Counted from the stretch's first letter, positions 42,528-53,165 are shown. The stretch: 64,000 nt of DNA from Bettongia penicillata ogilbyi (GCA_023548195.1 JAJHZJ010000009.1:1302001-1366000), one strand, 5' to 3'. A program made the numbers and translations. Notes: generated by a model from the letters alone, not told the origin.

Positions 42528-42838
42528 TTAGTCCTGAAAGGGACCCTGCCATGGCACCCAAGCAACAAACCCTTACTCAGCAGCTTCCTAAGTTGGTGCA
42601 CAATATGTGTCATGCCCCATGGAGAGATTCTGGTGTTCTGGGAGAAGAGATGGGAATGGGACTGGAAGGGGAACAAAGGTAGACCTCATGAAGCCTAGTA
42701 GTACTATTATGTTTCATTATATCAAGTCTTTCCCAAGGCAGGGCAGAACAATGCTGCATCAGAGATTACAGCACTTAGATGTCTCAGAAAAGTTTTATCA
42801 ACATAGACTCTGCCTACTTTCAGAAGGAGGGAAATAAG
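42528..42838. other. No recognised feature
   Basis: A 76-codon plus-strand frame (42607-42837) without motif. Confidence 0.35.
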
Positions 42839-42839
42839 A

Positions 42840-43075
42840 CCTACCAAATTCCAGGTATGGTGCTATATACTTTAGAGATCTCTCATTTGTTCCTTTCAAC
42901 AATCCTGTGAGGGAGGTGTTGTTATTATCTGCATTTTACAGATGAGGAAACCAAGGCAAACCAGATTTTTTAAAGTGATTTGCCTAAGATTACACAACTA
43001 TTAAGTCTCTGAGACTGTATCTGAACTCAGATCTTCCTGACTCTAGGTTCACTGTTCTATCCACTACCAGAAGAC
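42840..43075 (-). repeat. CORE-SINE with L2-like tail
   Basis: 'tttacagatgaggaaaccaa', 'agtgatttgcctaagattac', 'tgaactcagatcttcctgac', 'cactgttctatccacta'. Confidence 0.75.
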
Positions 43076-43204
43076 TGACCTCAGGCAAAAAGAGCAATAC
43101 CAACCATAACAATATCATACAAGACACTCCATGGTGGTAGGGGAGAGAGAGGAAACACTGGCACCAAATGACTCCCCTAGTTTTTTCTCAGAAGTTGGTG
43201 TCCT

Positions 43205-43325
43205 AAGAAGACATACAGTAGTCTATCCACAGGGATAGTTTTAGGGTAGCCCTAAAATGTAATCAAATACCTACCTAAACCCCAACAGCTCACTGAGGTC
43301 TCACCTGTCTTCTGAAAACAAGCAA
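43205..43325 (+). repeat. Second copy of an unnamed repeat
   Basis: Partner of 39205-39330, described there. Both have 'acatacagtag' and an 'aaacccca' centre. Confidence 0.4.
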
Positions 43326-43439
43326 AAAGACAATAAGACTTCAAAGTAGTTCACTGTATGTTGCCCCAATGCACCCGTAATAGACACAGAAATATGCCTT
43401 AGCTCCAAGCAGTTCTAGGTTGCTCTTGTAAAAGTCAAC

Positions 43440-43690
43440 AGGTTGAAATAAATCTCTCTTCTGCTTCTGTCCTGAGTATTTTTACACCTTCACATATTAG
43501 AAGACTGAAGTCATGCCCTCCTACCTCTCCTCAAGTTTTCCCTTTTCCAGGCTAAATACTTCCAGTTCCTTTAATTAATTGTGCAAGTTCCTCTCATCCT
43601 CCTGGTCATCATATTCTGGATGTGCTCCAATTTGTCAATGTGCCTCCAAAAATATGGCACCTAGAAAATGTGCTCCTCTGCCTGACTTCT
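43440..43690 (-). repeat. CR1/L3-type LINE fragment
   Basis: 'agaagactgaagtcatgccc', 'ccttttccaggctaaatact', 'tccagttcctttaattaatt', 'tggatgtgctccaatttgtc', 'aatgtgcctccaaaaatatg'. Confidence 0.7.
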
Positions 43691-43849
43691 CTTCCCTCAT
43701 TTCAGATACTTAAACTCAGACCAGGCTGATGTATTTCCCCATCCTCTCAAATATACTTTCCATTTTCCTGCCTTCCTGATTTTGCTTGTGTCATTTCCTG
43801 TCTACAGTGTCCTCCATACTCACACACAATTTATATCAATTAATGTTTT

Positions 43850-44110
43850 AGTTCATAGAAATTCAATGTTGGAAAGGGATCCAGAGGTCTTCTAATTCAA
43901 TCTCTACCTTAAAAAAAATCCCTCCACATGTACTTGAGAAGCATTTGTTGGAGATCTTCCAGTGAGGGGAAATTCATCTCACTTTTTGGATGGCTCTGAT
44001 TCTTAGAAAATTTTTTCCTTATGTCAAGCCTAATATTAGCTTCTCTGTTACTCCCACCAGTTAGGAACACGGGCTCCAAATTCTTCTCTCTGGGACCAAA
44101 CTTTTAAAAC
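43850..44110 (-). repeat. CR1/L3-type LINE fragment
   Basis: 'atgttggaaagggatccaga', 'gagatcttccagtgagggga', 'tttggatggctctgattctt', 'ccttatgtcaagcctaatat', 'gaacacgggctccaaattct'. In a consensus this part lies 5' on the plus-strand reading of the 43440-43690 part, so these are two copies or a rearranged one. Confidence 0.7.
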
Positions 44111-44151
44111 ATGAGCATGGAAATCCAATTATCATACAGAATATCAACAGA

Positions 44152-44340
44152 ATGTGGCACAAAAAGATCATTGACTCTTGGGTCATAGGACCTGGGATCA
44201 AATCCTCCTCTACCAATAAGACCTTTGATAAGTAACAACTTTCCTGGGTTTTCATTTCCTCATTTGAAATAAGGGAATTAGGCTAGATCGGTTCAGAGGT
44301 TCCTTTTCCAGCTCTAGAACTATGAGTCTATGAATCCTAA
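44152..44340 (+). repeat. SINE with 'ccttttccagctctag' tail
   Basis: 'gacctgggatcaaatcctcc', 'ggaattaggctagatcggtt', 'cagaggttccttttccagct', 'ctagaactatgagtctatga'. Confidence 0.65.
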
Positions 44341-44480
44341 AATGCTAGTATGAGGTGAAAAAGACCCTAGAGATCACCTAGCCCAACTTTTTGCTTTTAT
44401 AGGTGATGAAAACTGAGGCCCTAAGAATTGAAGTGATTATCCAAGGTCATATAGTGAGTTAGAGGCACAGCTAGGATCCT
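44341..44480 (-). repeat. MIR-type relic
   Basis: 'agatcacctagcccaacttt', 'gatgaaaactgaggccctaa', 'ccaaggtcatatagtgagtt'. Confidence 0.55.
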
Positions 44481-44604
44481 GCTCAACATATATGACCTTG
44501 GCATAACTTACTCTTACTGAATACATGCTGGCACATAGTGCTCAATTTTGCCCTTTTGTAGAGCTCTCAAAACATGCCTTTCACTAATACATTATCCATA
44601 TTTT

Positions 44605-44840
44605 TCAAGACTCAGTTAAAATTCAACCTTTTCCACAAAGCTTGATCATCCCAGGTTAATTTTTTTTTACTGATTTTTTTACTCATCTTCTACAGCATCT
44701 TATAGACACTACTCAAGAGGCAAGTAGCACATACTTGTTTTTCCTGTCTCCTCTACTAGACCACTAATTCCCTATGTCTTCTTCATTTCTGTATCCCCCA
44801 AAGGGCCTACCACAGCGTAGGTACTCAAGAATTTTTGTGC
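44605..44840 (+). repeat. L2 LINE 3' region
   Basis: 'caagactcagttaaaattca', 'cacaaagcttgatcatccca', 'tagaccactaattccctatg', 'cctaccacagcgtaggtact'. Confidence 0.7.
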
Positions 44841-44954
44841 GCATGGTGATTTTTGTGATGAGTCTGAGGGTGACAATGAAACCAGCTTTCTCTCCTACAG
44901 AAATCCTTGAGTCCTGTCTTATCTGTCCTTGTGCTCGAGGAATGACTTTTCTCT

Positions 44955-45300
44955 AGAGCCATATTTCTTACGTTTTGGAAATCTGTGCTTTAAAATGGAG
45001 AGAGCTGTACACTAACCTTATAGCCTTGATTAATATCCTCCCTTTGTTTGCCTCATTATCGTGATTAGACTCTGCCCGTAGCATAGCAACGGCTAATTGT
45101 GGGTTGGTTGCTGAGTGCATAATTCCCTCTATTAAAATTTTATCGAAGCTTAATTGTGCTCCTTTTTGCAAGAGCGGATGCTTCAAAGTTTCAGAGGAGA
45201 GGGGATGTGGTTAGTGGGAGCTTATGATTTTTTAATCTCGGCAAGTACTGTACAGCCCTGCTCTTGAAGACAACTGACCTTGAGGCAGTTTCCATAAGGC
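44955..45300. other. Non-repeat island, candidate conserved regulatory element
   Basis: No repeat text. Contains 'cttgattaatatcc', 'catagcaacggctaattgtg' (a half-site like that of RFX factors next to a TAATTG core), 'cgaagcttaattgtgctcc' and 'gcaagagcggatgcttc', with several CpGs. A 72-codon minus-strand frame lacks motifs. The regulatory role is inferred from composition only. Confidence 0.35.
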
Positions 45301-45479
45301 CAGAAAGAAGGACATTATTTATTTATTAACACAGCAAGAGGTTTGCAAACAATCCTCCATGTCAGGGTAGAAAGCATACTGCAGGTCAAATGCCATTACA
45401 AAAAACCCCCAGGGATGATCTAAATTGAATTGCTGTACTACATATATATTTTTGCATGAGTTACAGCTCCTAGGTGGAA

Positions 45480-45645
45480 GCCTGTCTTTTCAAGGTCCAT
45501 CTCAAATACCACCTCCTCCACAAAGCCTTCTCTGATCACTCTTCCCTCTCCAAGCCAAAAGAGTTCTTCCACTTTTGAATTTTCATAGCAGTTAGATTCT
45601 AATCTGTGTTTTAGTTATTTGTATACATCACTCTCGATAACAATC
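45480..45645 (+). repeat. L2 LINE 3' region
   Basis: 'ccatctcaaataccacctcc', 'tccacaaagccttctctgat', 'tttagttatttgtatacatc'. Confidence 0.75.
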
Positions 45646-45786
45646 AGTATTGGGCCTAAAGAACCAGAGCATCCATACCCTTTCCAGTAAGGGACCCCCT
45701 CTCAACTCTGGTCTACTAATGTCTATAAGTGGCCAGACCTCCAGGGACGTATCATGTCAGCCATAAAGGGAGCAGGGAGAGGCAAG

Positions 45787-46075
45787 CAAACAAGCATTTA
45801 TTAATCACCTATTATGTGCTGGTCATTATGCTATCAAACTTGAAAACCTGGGGCCTCAAGGTCATATATGGCCCTCTGGTACTCAATCATGGCCCTTTGA
45901 ATCCAAACTTTCAGAACAAAATCCCTTAATAAAAAGAATTTGTTCTGTAAAACTTGGACTCAAGTCAAAAAACCACACTCAGGGACCTAGAAGGCCACAT
46001 GTGTCCTCAAGGCTGAATGTTTCCCACCCTTGCACCTAGATGCTTTACAAATAAATATTATCTCATTATTTCTAA
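45787..46075 (+). repeat. Old SINE/LINE fragment split by a hAT element
   Basis: 'aacaagcatttattaatcac', 'ctattatgtgctggtcatta' before the hAT element; 'agatgctttacaaataaata', 'ttatctcattat' after it. Confidence 0.6.
45837..46036. mobile_element. Palindromic hAT element
   Basis: 'cctggggcctcaaggtcata', 'tggccctctggtactcaatc' are mirrored in reverse complement by 'gggacctagaaggccacatg', 'tgtcctcaaggctgaatgtt'. The centre has 'cagaacaaaatcccttaata' and 'gaatttgttctgtaaaactt', also an inverted pair. Too short to encode a transposase. Confidence 0.75.
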
Positions 46076-46540
46076 AGTAGCCTAGTTCCAAAACTAAAAG
46101 GCCAATGTTTGTGGCTTGGATATCTTTCTGTCATCTAGACATTTTAAATTGGCTTTAGCATATGACATTATGTATAACCAGAGAGACAGTGAGGAAGAGA
46201 GAATAAAGAGAGTTGTGTCTTTAGACACAATGGAATCCTTTTGTTACTACTCAGAAGAAAGAAGATTCTAAGAACCAGTTCCATGAAGGGAAAGGAGGAT
46301 TTCAAGAATGTTTCAATGAAGAAAAAGGCTAGATTTCATGGGACTAGGGTTGGGGAAGGCACTCTAGCATACAATGTATTTGGAAGTTGGTCTGGGCTGG
46401 GAAAATGAAAGGGAAAATCAGCATATTTTATGGAGACTAGATGAAAGCTGTGTTTCATCAGTGAAGCAGGAGAAATCCCATAAAAGGTTTAAAGTTCTGG
46501 ATCTTCACTTCATTCCTAGTTCAGGGAAAGCTGTTATATG

Positions 46541-46855
46541 GCAGAAAGAGAGAGAACTCCATTGTGAGGAGAAAGAAGGAAGAGAAAAAGAGAAAATGAT
46601 GGTGAAGGTAGGGGAAGGAAAAGGAAAAGGAGAGGGAGGAGGAAAAGAAGGTAGAGGAAGAGAAAGGAAAAATATAGAAGAGGAAAAGAAGGAGAAAAAA
46701 GAAAATGAGAGAAGAATAAGAAGGAAGATGGTAGATTAGTAGAAGTAAGAAGAGAAAAAGGGAAAAGAGGAAAAAGGAAGAGGAAGTAGGAAAAGAAGAA
46801 TATGGTGGTGCTGATGATGGTGGTGAGGAAGGAAGGGCAGGAGGAGTGAAGATAC
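46541..46855. repeat. Purine-rich low-complexity region
   Basis: Mostly A and G with scattered T (gaaggtaggggaaggaaaag and similar). Frames on both strands (Lys/Glu/Arg-rich plus, Leu/Phe/Ser-rich minus) reflect composition. Confidence 0.9.
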
Positions 46856-47109
46856 ATTGATAACATGACCACCATATTTCTTTCCTGGCTTTATATTCCT
46901 GGCTAGCTTTTGCCTTAGTACTTCAGGTTACATAAACCAGCATAGCTAACGGCCAATTTCCTGCACATTGAAGTAAAGTCCCCATCTACTAGATTACAAA
47001 TTCCATGTGAACTAAGAATGTAAGCACAGTAGGTGATTAATCAATGGATTTTGTTGATTTTGAATTTAATTGCTTAATGTTTCACAAGGGTAAAACATTT
47101 TGCTTATTT

Positions 47110-47830
47110 CACCCTAGTTTTCAGAGAGTTGGTTGATATTTCCCCCTTTCAACCATCAACATAAATATCACAAAATAAAATCTCGTATCTTCAACTCTCT
47201 TCTCCTTTTACTCTACACTTTCTCACTTAGTGACGTCATTATCTCCCATGGGTTCAGTTATCATCTCTATGAAGGAGATTCACAGATCTATGTTATCTAT
47301 CCCTCATGTCTCTCCTGAGCTACAGTCTTACATCAGCAATTAACTACCTTTCAGACATCCCGAACTGGATGTCCTGTTGGCATATTCAAAACAGAACTCA
47401 TTCTATTTCCCCACACACCCCGCTCTCTTCCCACCTTCCCTAGTATTGTCAAGTAAATGCAACCTTGGTGTCAGCCTCAACTCTGCATTCCCATTCATTC
47501 CATTGCCAGATCATGTCCTTTCTGCCTTTACAACATATCTCTGATATGGCCCCTTCTCTCCATTCACATAGATACAATCCTGGTTCAGGTCCTCAACTGT
47601 ATTATTGCTGGAACCTTCTAACTGGTCACCCCGCCTCCAGTCTCTCTCCTTGCTAATCCTCCATTTAACTGCCCTAAAGCAAAGGTCCGTTAGTTACAGT
47701 AGTTCCCTATGGCTTCCAGCATCAAACATCAAGTCTTGCATTTACCATTTAGAGTTCTTGGCCCCTTCCTACTTTTCTAGTCTCCTCTGCTCTCATTCTC
47801 CTCCATTCACTCCATAGTCTAGCTGTAAGG
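47110..47830 (+). pseudogene. L2 LINE ORF end and 3' region
   Basis: Order: 'gtgacgtcattatctcccat', 'gggttcagttatcatctcta', 'catgtctctcctgagctaca', 'tcccgaactggatgtcctgt', 'attgccagatcatgtccttt', 'cagtagttccctatggcttc', 'ctctgctctcattctcctcc'. This is the same part of L2 as 35860-37185 but uninterrupted. Several frameshifts; short frames here are leftovers. Confidence 0.82.
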
Positions 47831-47869
47831 ATGGGATCTAAACCACACCACTCCATTTTAACCTTTATG

Positions 47870-47940
47870 TCTTTGTATTAATTTATTAATATAAAATATT
47901 AATAATATACTAAAAATTAATCTTTATATTAATTAGGTAA
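47870..47940. repeat. AT-rich simple sequence
   Basis: 'attaatataaaatattaata' and similar. Confidence 0.75.
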
Positions 47941-48337
47941 GGACCTAGCTCAATCAATTAATCACTCACAGACCTTAGATTAAATGCTAAAAGTCCTTCA
48001 AATTGGATGATGTCGAACAAGAATTGTGTTCAGACAGTCTGGGGAAACTTGGCCCTGTCCCAGGGATTGTCTATAAATTGCCAAATGAGTTGAGGAAGGA
48101 TTGCTTCCAGAAATAGAAGCAGGTGTGGCATTCCAGCACATCACTGGGGAGGAAAGGTAGTACTGAGCTGTGGCAGGAAAGAGAGATCTTGTATTGAGGA
48201 GAACCATCCTACTCTGCATATCTCCCAACAGGAGACCCAGGCTAAGAGAAATACCAAGAAAAGATCAGCTCTTCCCCTATCTTCTCCCAATGCCAGTCTA
48301 TCTAAAGGCATTCAAATATAAAATGATCTGCTGGCAA

Positions 48338-48530
48338 GTAGTCAATAAACATTTATTAAATGCCTACTATAAGCCAGGCACTGTGCTAAGCAATGGGAAT
48401 AAAAATAAGGGAAAGACGGTCCCTGCCCCAGAAGAATTTATAACCCAGTGGGAAAAGAATACACAAAAGGAAGTTGAAAGCAGGGAGGAAGCCGAAAATG
48501 AATTTTGCCAAAACCAGAAAGAGACCAGGG
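48338..48530 (+). repeat. Old LINE 3' fragment
   Basis: 'caataaacatttattaaatg', 'gccaggcactgtgctaagca', 'aaagacggtccctgccccag'. The 121-codon frame at 48170-48535 runs through it and is not a gene. Confidence 0.65.
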
Positions 48531-48794
48531 GTTAACTAAAGATAGATACGAATGTAAATTTAGGAAGAAAGCCCAACCTCTGACAAAACATTAGGAATTT
48601 TACCCATTCGAGACTCAGAGCAATTGTGCCTGAACTCATAATTTTTTGTCTAAAATAAACTCACTAGAGTTGAAGAGTAAGGAACTATGGGGAATATTAC
48701 ATCATATTGCTCCTTAGGGTTTAATCAAGATAATCATTTTAATAGGTTATTACCTAGACACAGTGATCTATTTGCAGTTCTTGAACACAACACT

Positions 48795-49012
48795 CCTGTG
48801 CTAGGCTTGGAGACAGGAAGACATGAAAAAAAGCCAGCCTCACACTCTTACTAGTTGTGTGACCCTGGGCAAGTCATTTCACTTCTATTTGCCTCAGTTT
48901 TCTCAACTGTAAAATAACAGTACCTACCTTGTAGAGGAGTTGTGAGGATCAGATGAGACACTATTTGCAAAGTACTTAGCACAACCTCTGGTACATAGTA
49001 GGTGCTATCTGC
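48795..49012 (+). repeat. CORE-SINE (MIR type) with L2-like tail
   Basis: 'ctagttgtgtgaccctgggc', 'tgcctcagttttctcaactg', 'gagttgtgaggatcagatga', 'ctggtacatagtaggtgcta'. Confidence 0.8.
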
Positions 49013-49094
49013 ATGTATTCCTTTCCCTTCCCTTTTCTTGTCTTCCCTTCCCCTTCCTTATGTTTCTTTCCTTTCCCTTGTCTTCCCTTTCTAC

Positions 49095-49436
49095 CATTTC
49101 TGTGTCTTTGCACTGGTTACCCCCAAGCCTGGCATGCCCTGCTTCTTCTCTTCCACTTCCATAGTTTCTTCGGTTTCTTTCAAAAATCAGCTTAAACCTT
49201 GCTTTTTGAAGGAAGTCTTTCCTGGTTTTCCCCCACAACCCTACTTGCTAATGCCTTTTCCTATAAGATTGCTTTATATTCTCTGCCCCTATTTCTCCAT
49301 CTCTCTTTTTATTTCTCTTTCTCTCTCTGTCTCTTTTTCTCTCTTTGTCTCTCTCTGTCTCTGTCTGCCTGTTTCTCTCTCTTTCTCTGTCTCATTCTCT
49401 CTCTGTCTCTCTCTCCCTGTCTGTCTGTCTCCCCCT

Positions 49437-49484
<48 letters not shown>

Positions 49485-49670
49485 TTATATATACATACAC
49501 ATACATATATCTCTTGTATGTACCTAGCTAGTTACATGCTGTCTCCCATTTAGAATATAAGCTCCTTGAGAGGAGGACACATTTTTGGTTTTGGTTTTTG
49601 CCTTTCTTTTCTTTCAGTACTTATCACAGTTCCTGGCATGTAGTAAGTGCTTTAGAAAGGTGTTTGACAC
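49095..49670 (+). repeat. L2 LINE 3' region with internal microsatellite
   Basis: 'ctttgcactggttaccccca', 'aagcctggcatgccctgctt', 'gaaggaagtctttcctggtt', 'tagaatataagctccttgag', 'gttcctggcatgtagtaagt'. CT and TA tracts lie in the middle. The 183-codon frame (49002-49553) is this L2 plus the tract. Confidence 0.8.
49296..49480. repeat. Pyrimidine (CT/CTGT)n tract followed by (TA)n
   Basis: About 140 bp of ctctctgtctct text, then a pure TA run at 49440-49480 (about 20 units). Confidence 0.95.
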
Positions 49671-49837
49671 ATGTCCTGGCACAATTAGAGCTTGCTGACT
49701 GACTATTCTTACATCCTCTTATTGAGGAATATAATAGAGGAAGATAAAATGACAACTGAGGCTCAGTCCCTGACCTAGAGCCTAGTCAAGAAGCTAAGAG
49801 AAGACATGCCAAGGTGGAATGTTAAGCTGTGGTCCAT

Positions 49838-49905
49838 CAGTCAGCAAATATTTATTAAGCATCTAATACATTCCAGGCACAGTGCTAAGCTCTGGGAAAA
49901 CAGTG
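49838..49905 (+). repeat. Old LINE 3' fragment
   Basis: 'cagcaaatatttattaagca', 'ttccaggcacagtgctaagc'. Confidence 0.6.
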
Positions 49906-50125
49906 GTGAGAGTAATGAGTCAAGAAGACTCATCTCAGACTCAGACACTTATTAGCTGTGTGACTCTGAGTAAGTCATTTCACCTGTTTGCCTCAGTTTC
50001 TTCATCTGTAAAATGAGCTGGGAAAGGAAATGCCAAACCATTCCAGAGTCTTTGCCAAGAAAACCCCAAAGGGGTCCTGAAGAGTTGCATGTAACTGAAA
50101 AATGACTGAACTGCAACAAAAAGAG
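49906..50125 (+). repeat. Mar-1 CORE-SINE, head missing
   Basis: 'ttagctgtgtgactctgagt', 'gtaaaatgagctgggaaagg', 'ccattccagagtctttgcca', 'agaaaaccccaaaggggtcc', 'actgaaaaatgactgaactg'. Confidence 0.88.
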
Positions 50126-50925
50126 GAGTATATATTAGGACATGACAATTTTTTTCCAAAGGTATCAATAAACACTTTCATAAAAACCCATGAATCCAAA
50201 CGACTAGTTTCAGTGGTAGGGCAGGATAAGAGCGCATTTAGGTATCAAATATGACCTTGACCTCATTAGCACTGGCCACCCAGCATGACCAAACCAACCA
50301 GCTGCAGATAACACACAGGCCCCCTGAGCTAGGAAACTGTCATTTAGACAATGTGGAATATTTCTTGTGAAGATAAATTCAGCAAACTCTGATGAAAGTG
50401 CTATAAACAGAAGCATTGATTTTTTAAGACTATTAATAGATCTGAATTACACATGGTCTATTGGATTCTTGGAGAGAATATTTCACGACATCCTGTCAAT
50501 ATACTTTTTTTTAATCCTTTGATAAATGGAAATGAGAAGTTGAAGGTTGCTGAAGTATTATGAGACACTGGACAGACAATGATGACATGGTTGGAGTATA
50601 CAGCAGTTATTTCGACAGAGAGATCTGCCTGACTTTTTGTTCATAAGAGAAAAAGGAACGGAAATTTTATGTTGTTACAGACAGTAATCAAAGGCTAGAT
50701 GGGAATATATGCTGGACTTGGGTACAAGAAGAGAAACAGAGGTGAGGATTAAACTATCCTTTAAGGGTGCAGTCTGGAGCCAAAACATAGCAAGGTCCTC
50801 CATTCCTTACCCTTCTCCAACCCCAACATTTTTATACAAGTTAAATTTAAATGAGCATCCAAGACAACCTTAAAGGAGATTTAATGGTACCAAATAACAA
50901 CTTAAGGTGAGTGGGGGGAGATTAT
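50126..50925. other. Unassigned, mostly non-repeat
   Basis: A/T-rich non-repeat text at 50400-50700 may be part of a conserved block, but the signal is weak. Short frames on the minus strand lack motifs. Confidence 0.3.
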
Positions 50926-50929
50926 AGTC

Positions 50930-51085
50930 CAAAGATTTAGACCTAGAACAACTAGTCTAATTTCCTAATTTTAGAGAGGAGGCAATATAAGACCCAGAGA
51001 GCTCACACATGTAATAAATGGCAGATTTGGATTTAAATCCAGGTCCTCTGGCTCCAAATCCAAAGCTATTTCCAACACATCATCC
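50930..51085 (-). repeat. MIR-type relic
   Basis: 'agatttagacctagaacaac', 'gcagatttggatttaaatcc', 'aggtcctctggctccaaatc'. Confidence 0.6.
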
Positions 51086-51239
51086 TGCCAGCCATTTTGT
51101 CTTGGGTCAGAAAGTATGAGAGAAAGTATAAGCTTCAGTTCTTTATTTTTTTTTAATTACTACCTGGTAGCCCCAGTAACATCCTCTACCAGCAACTTGC
51201 ACTGATGTACCAACGTACAACAAGGCCAGTTTGGGTCAG

Positions 51240-51650
51240 TCCTGAAGGAAGTCGAGTGGGCAGAGTCTGCTTTGTAAGTAAATGGTATTCATTAACGTGG
51301 TAATCACACATGGCATTTTCTGTTACTAAATGGGCTTGGTACATAGATATTATTCACTTAAATAATCAATCACTGTCAACAAATTACAGGATGCAGAGAA
51401 TGAAATTAGCAAAATGAACTATGGATGTAAAATTCATTTGAAATTCAATTTAGCGACAGCATTAGCTTTCAATTAGTCTGCCCAACTGTTTGAGCATTTT
51501 CTTTTCTCTTGGATTTTTCTATAAATGTAATTAACCTTTTCGCTGTTAAATTGAAATAGGATAGGTTGATATCATTATTATGGAGCACCTGATATTTTCT
51601 TTGGGTGACGCACAATTAGATGGTGACTTTAAATTAGAGAATTAAGACAG
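51240..51650. other. Non-repeat island dense in TAAT motifs, candidate enhancer
   Basis: At least six homeodomain-type cores: 'attcattaacgtgg', 'gaaattagcaaaatg', 'tttcaattagtctg', 'gtaattaacctt', 'gcacaattagatgg', 'aaattagagaattaag'. No repeat text over about 400 bp, unusual for this window. This is the strongest regulatory candidate, though conservation cannot be tested here. Confidence 0.4.
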
Positions 51651-51664
51651 CATTAGGATTATCT

Positions 51665-51805
51665 CTGGGATTTAGGGTCATGAGATTATAGACTGAGGAG
51701 CAGTTAGAAGGAAGACATCATCTAGTCCATTCTTTTCATTTTACGGATGAGTAAACTGAGGCCCGAAGAAGTTACATGACTTCTTATAGTCACATAGGTA
51801 AGTTA
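51665..51805 (-). repeat. MIR-type relic
   Basis: 'catcatctagtccattcttt', 'cattttacggatgagtaaac', 'tgaggcccgaagaagttaca'. Confidence 0.65.
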
Positions 51806-51807
51806 GC

Positions 51808-52035
51808 TGATAATTGCTAGCATTGACATCACTCTTGAAGGTTTGCAAAGTACATTACAAATATTATCTCACTTTTCCTTCACATCAATCATTCGAGAGA
51901 AGTACTATTATCTTCATTTTACAGATGAAGAAACTGAGACAGAGGGTATGGGACTTGACAAACTAGTAAGTCTCTGAGGCTAGATTTGAATTCAAGTCTT
52001 CCTGATTCCAGGCTCATGCTCTACCCACTCTTGTA
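51808..52035 (-). repeat. CORE-SINE with L2-like tail
   Basis: 'ataattgctagcattgacat', 'gaaggtttgcaaagtacatt', 'cattttacagatgaagaaac', 'atttgaattcaagtcttcct'. Confidence 0.8.
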
Positions 52036-52101
52036 ACCTGTCTATGGCCAAGGTTTTCACACAGGTCCTGTAAACTCTGAACCCAGTACCCTTTACAATT
52101 T

Positions 52102-52337
52102 GTTGTGATCGTTCAGTCGTTTTTTAGTTGTGTCCAACTCTTTGTGACCCCATTTGGGGTTTTCTTGGCAAAGATGTTGGAGTGGTTTGCCATTTTCTTC
52201 TCCAGCTCATTTTTGCACAAGAGTTGGCTAAGGCAAACAGGGCGGAGTGACTTGCCCAGATTCACACAGCTGGTCAATATCTGTGAGCTCAGGAGGATGA
52301 GTCTTCCTGACTCCAGGCCTGTCACCTAGCTGCCCCA
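52102..52337 (-). repeat. Mar-1 CORE-SINE, nearly full length
   Basis: 'agttgtgtccaactctttgt', 'gaccccatttggggttttct', 'gttggagtggtttgccattt', 'gtgacttgcccagattcaca', 'ctgtcacctagctgcccc'. One of the less diverged copies. Confidence 0.92.
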
Positions 52338-52349
52338 AGCCTTACAATG

Positions 52350-52482
52350 CAGGGGTGGAGAACCTGTCACCTTGAGGCCACATGTAGCCTTCTAGGTCCT
52401 CAAGTGCAGCCCTTTGACTGAATCCAGTTTGAGGACCTAGAGGACTACATGTGGCCTCAAAGTCACAGGTTCCCCACTCCTG
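52350..52482. mobile_element. 133-bp palindromic hAT miniature element
   Basis: Left arm starts caggggtggagaacctgtca; right arm ends with the near-perfect reverse complement, 'gtcacaggttccccactcctg' less one base. About 54-bp arms pair around a 25-base centre (gtgcagccctttgactgaat...). Same family as 30.67 and 45.84 kb with the middle deleted. No convincing 8-bp target duplication. Confidence 0.85.
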
Positions 52483-52764
52483 GATGCTAATTTCCTTGCC
52501 CTGGCTTGAGGGACAAAAGCATAGGGATGAAAGGTAAAGTTTTATATGAGAAACAGTAAAAAGGCCAGTTTGATTGGACCACAAAGGCACATGAGAAGGA
52601 GTGTGATGATGAGAGGGGAGCACAAGATGACTGGGGGGAGGTAGTTTGGTGCAGGGAAAAAACTTTACACCAGACATCAGCAAGCCAAGGTTCAAATTGC
52701 ATTTCCTCTATTTGAACAAGTTAACCAACTTGCCTGGGCCTCAATCTTCTTCCTTGTAAGGTGG

Positions 52765-52890
52765 GGATTCAATACAAGGATAAACTTATTAGGGACCCCC
52801 TATGTGCAAGATGCTTGCTCTGTTTGGGATACAAAAACAACCATTCCCACAAGAAGCTTCCATTTTGACTATAAAATACAACATAAAAAT
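52765..52890 (+). repeat. Old LINE 3' fragment
   Basis: 'aaacttattagggaccccct', 'atgtgcaagatgcttgctct', 'cattcccacaagaagcttcc'. Confidence 0.5.
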
Positions 52891-52894
52891 GATA

Positions 52895-53165
52895 GAGCTA
52901 AAGATATAAGGAAAAGGAGGTCTGGTCCGTCCCCTTCAGTGGTGGGAAAATGGAAGCCCTAGGCAGGTGAAGTGTCTAAGTTCACACAGCTACTAAATGG
53001 CAAAGTTGGGGTTCTGAGGCCGTCTAGTCGTCCCCATTTCACAGATGAGGAAGCTGAGATCCAGAGAGGTTCAGTAGCTTGTTCAAGATCACACAGGCAG
53101 TAAATATCTATAGACAGAATTTGAACCCAAGCTTTCTGACTTCAAAGCCACTATTTCCACCCCTC
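52895..53165 (-). repeat. Two adjacent MIR-type relics
   Basis: First: 'aagttcacacagctactaaa' region at 52895-53015. Second: 'catttcacagatgaggaagc', 'gagatccagagaggttcagt', 'gatcacacaggcagtaaata', 'tttgaacccaagctttctga' at 53030-53165. Confidence 0.65.

Noticed and set aside
46374..46875. Lys/Glu-rich 121-codon and Leu/Phe-rich 113-codon frames
   Set aside because: They come from a purine-rich low-complexity region.
49002..49553. 183-codon plus-strand frame, the longest in the window
   Set aside because: It runs through an L2 3' region, a CT tract and a (TA)n tract. Composition (Leu, Ser, Phe, then Tyr-Ile repeats) reflects these.
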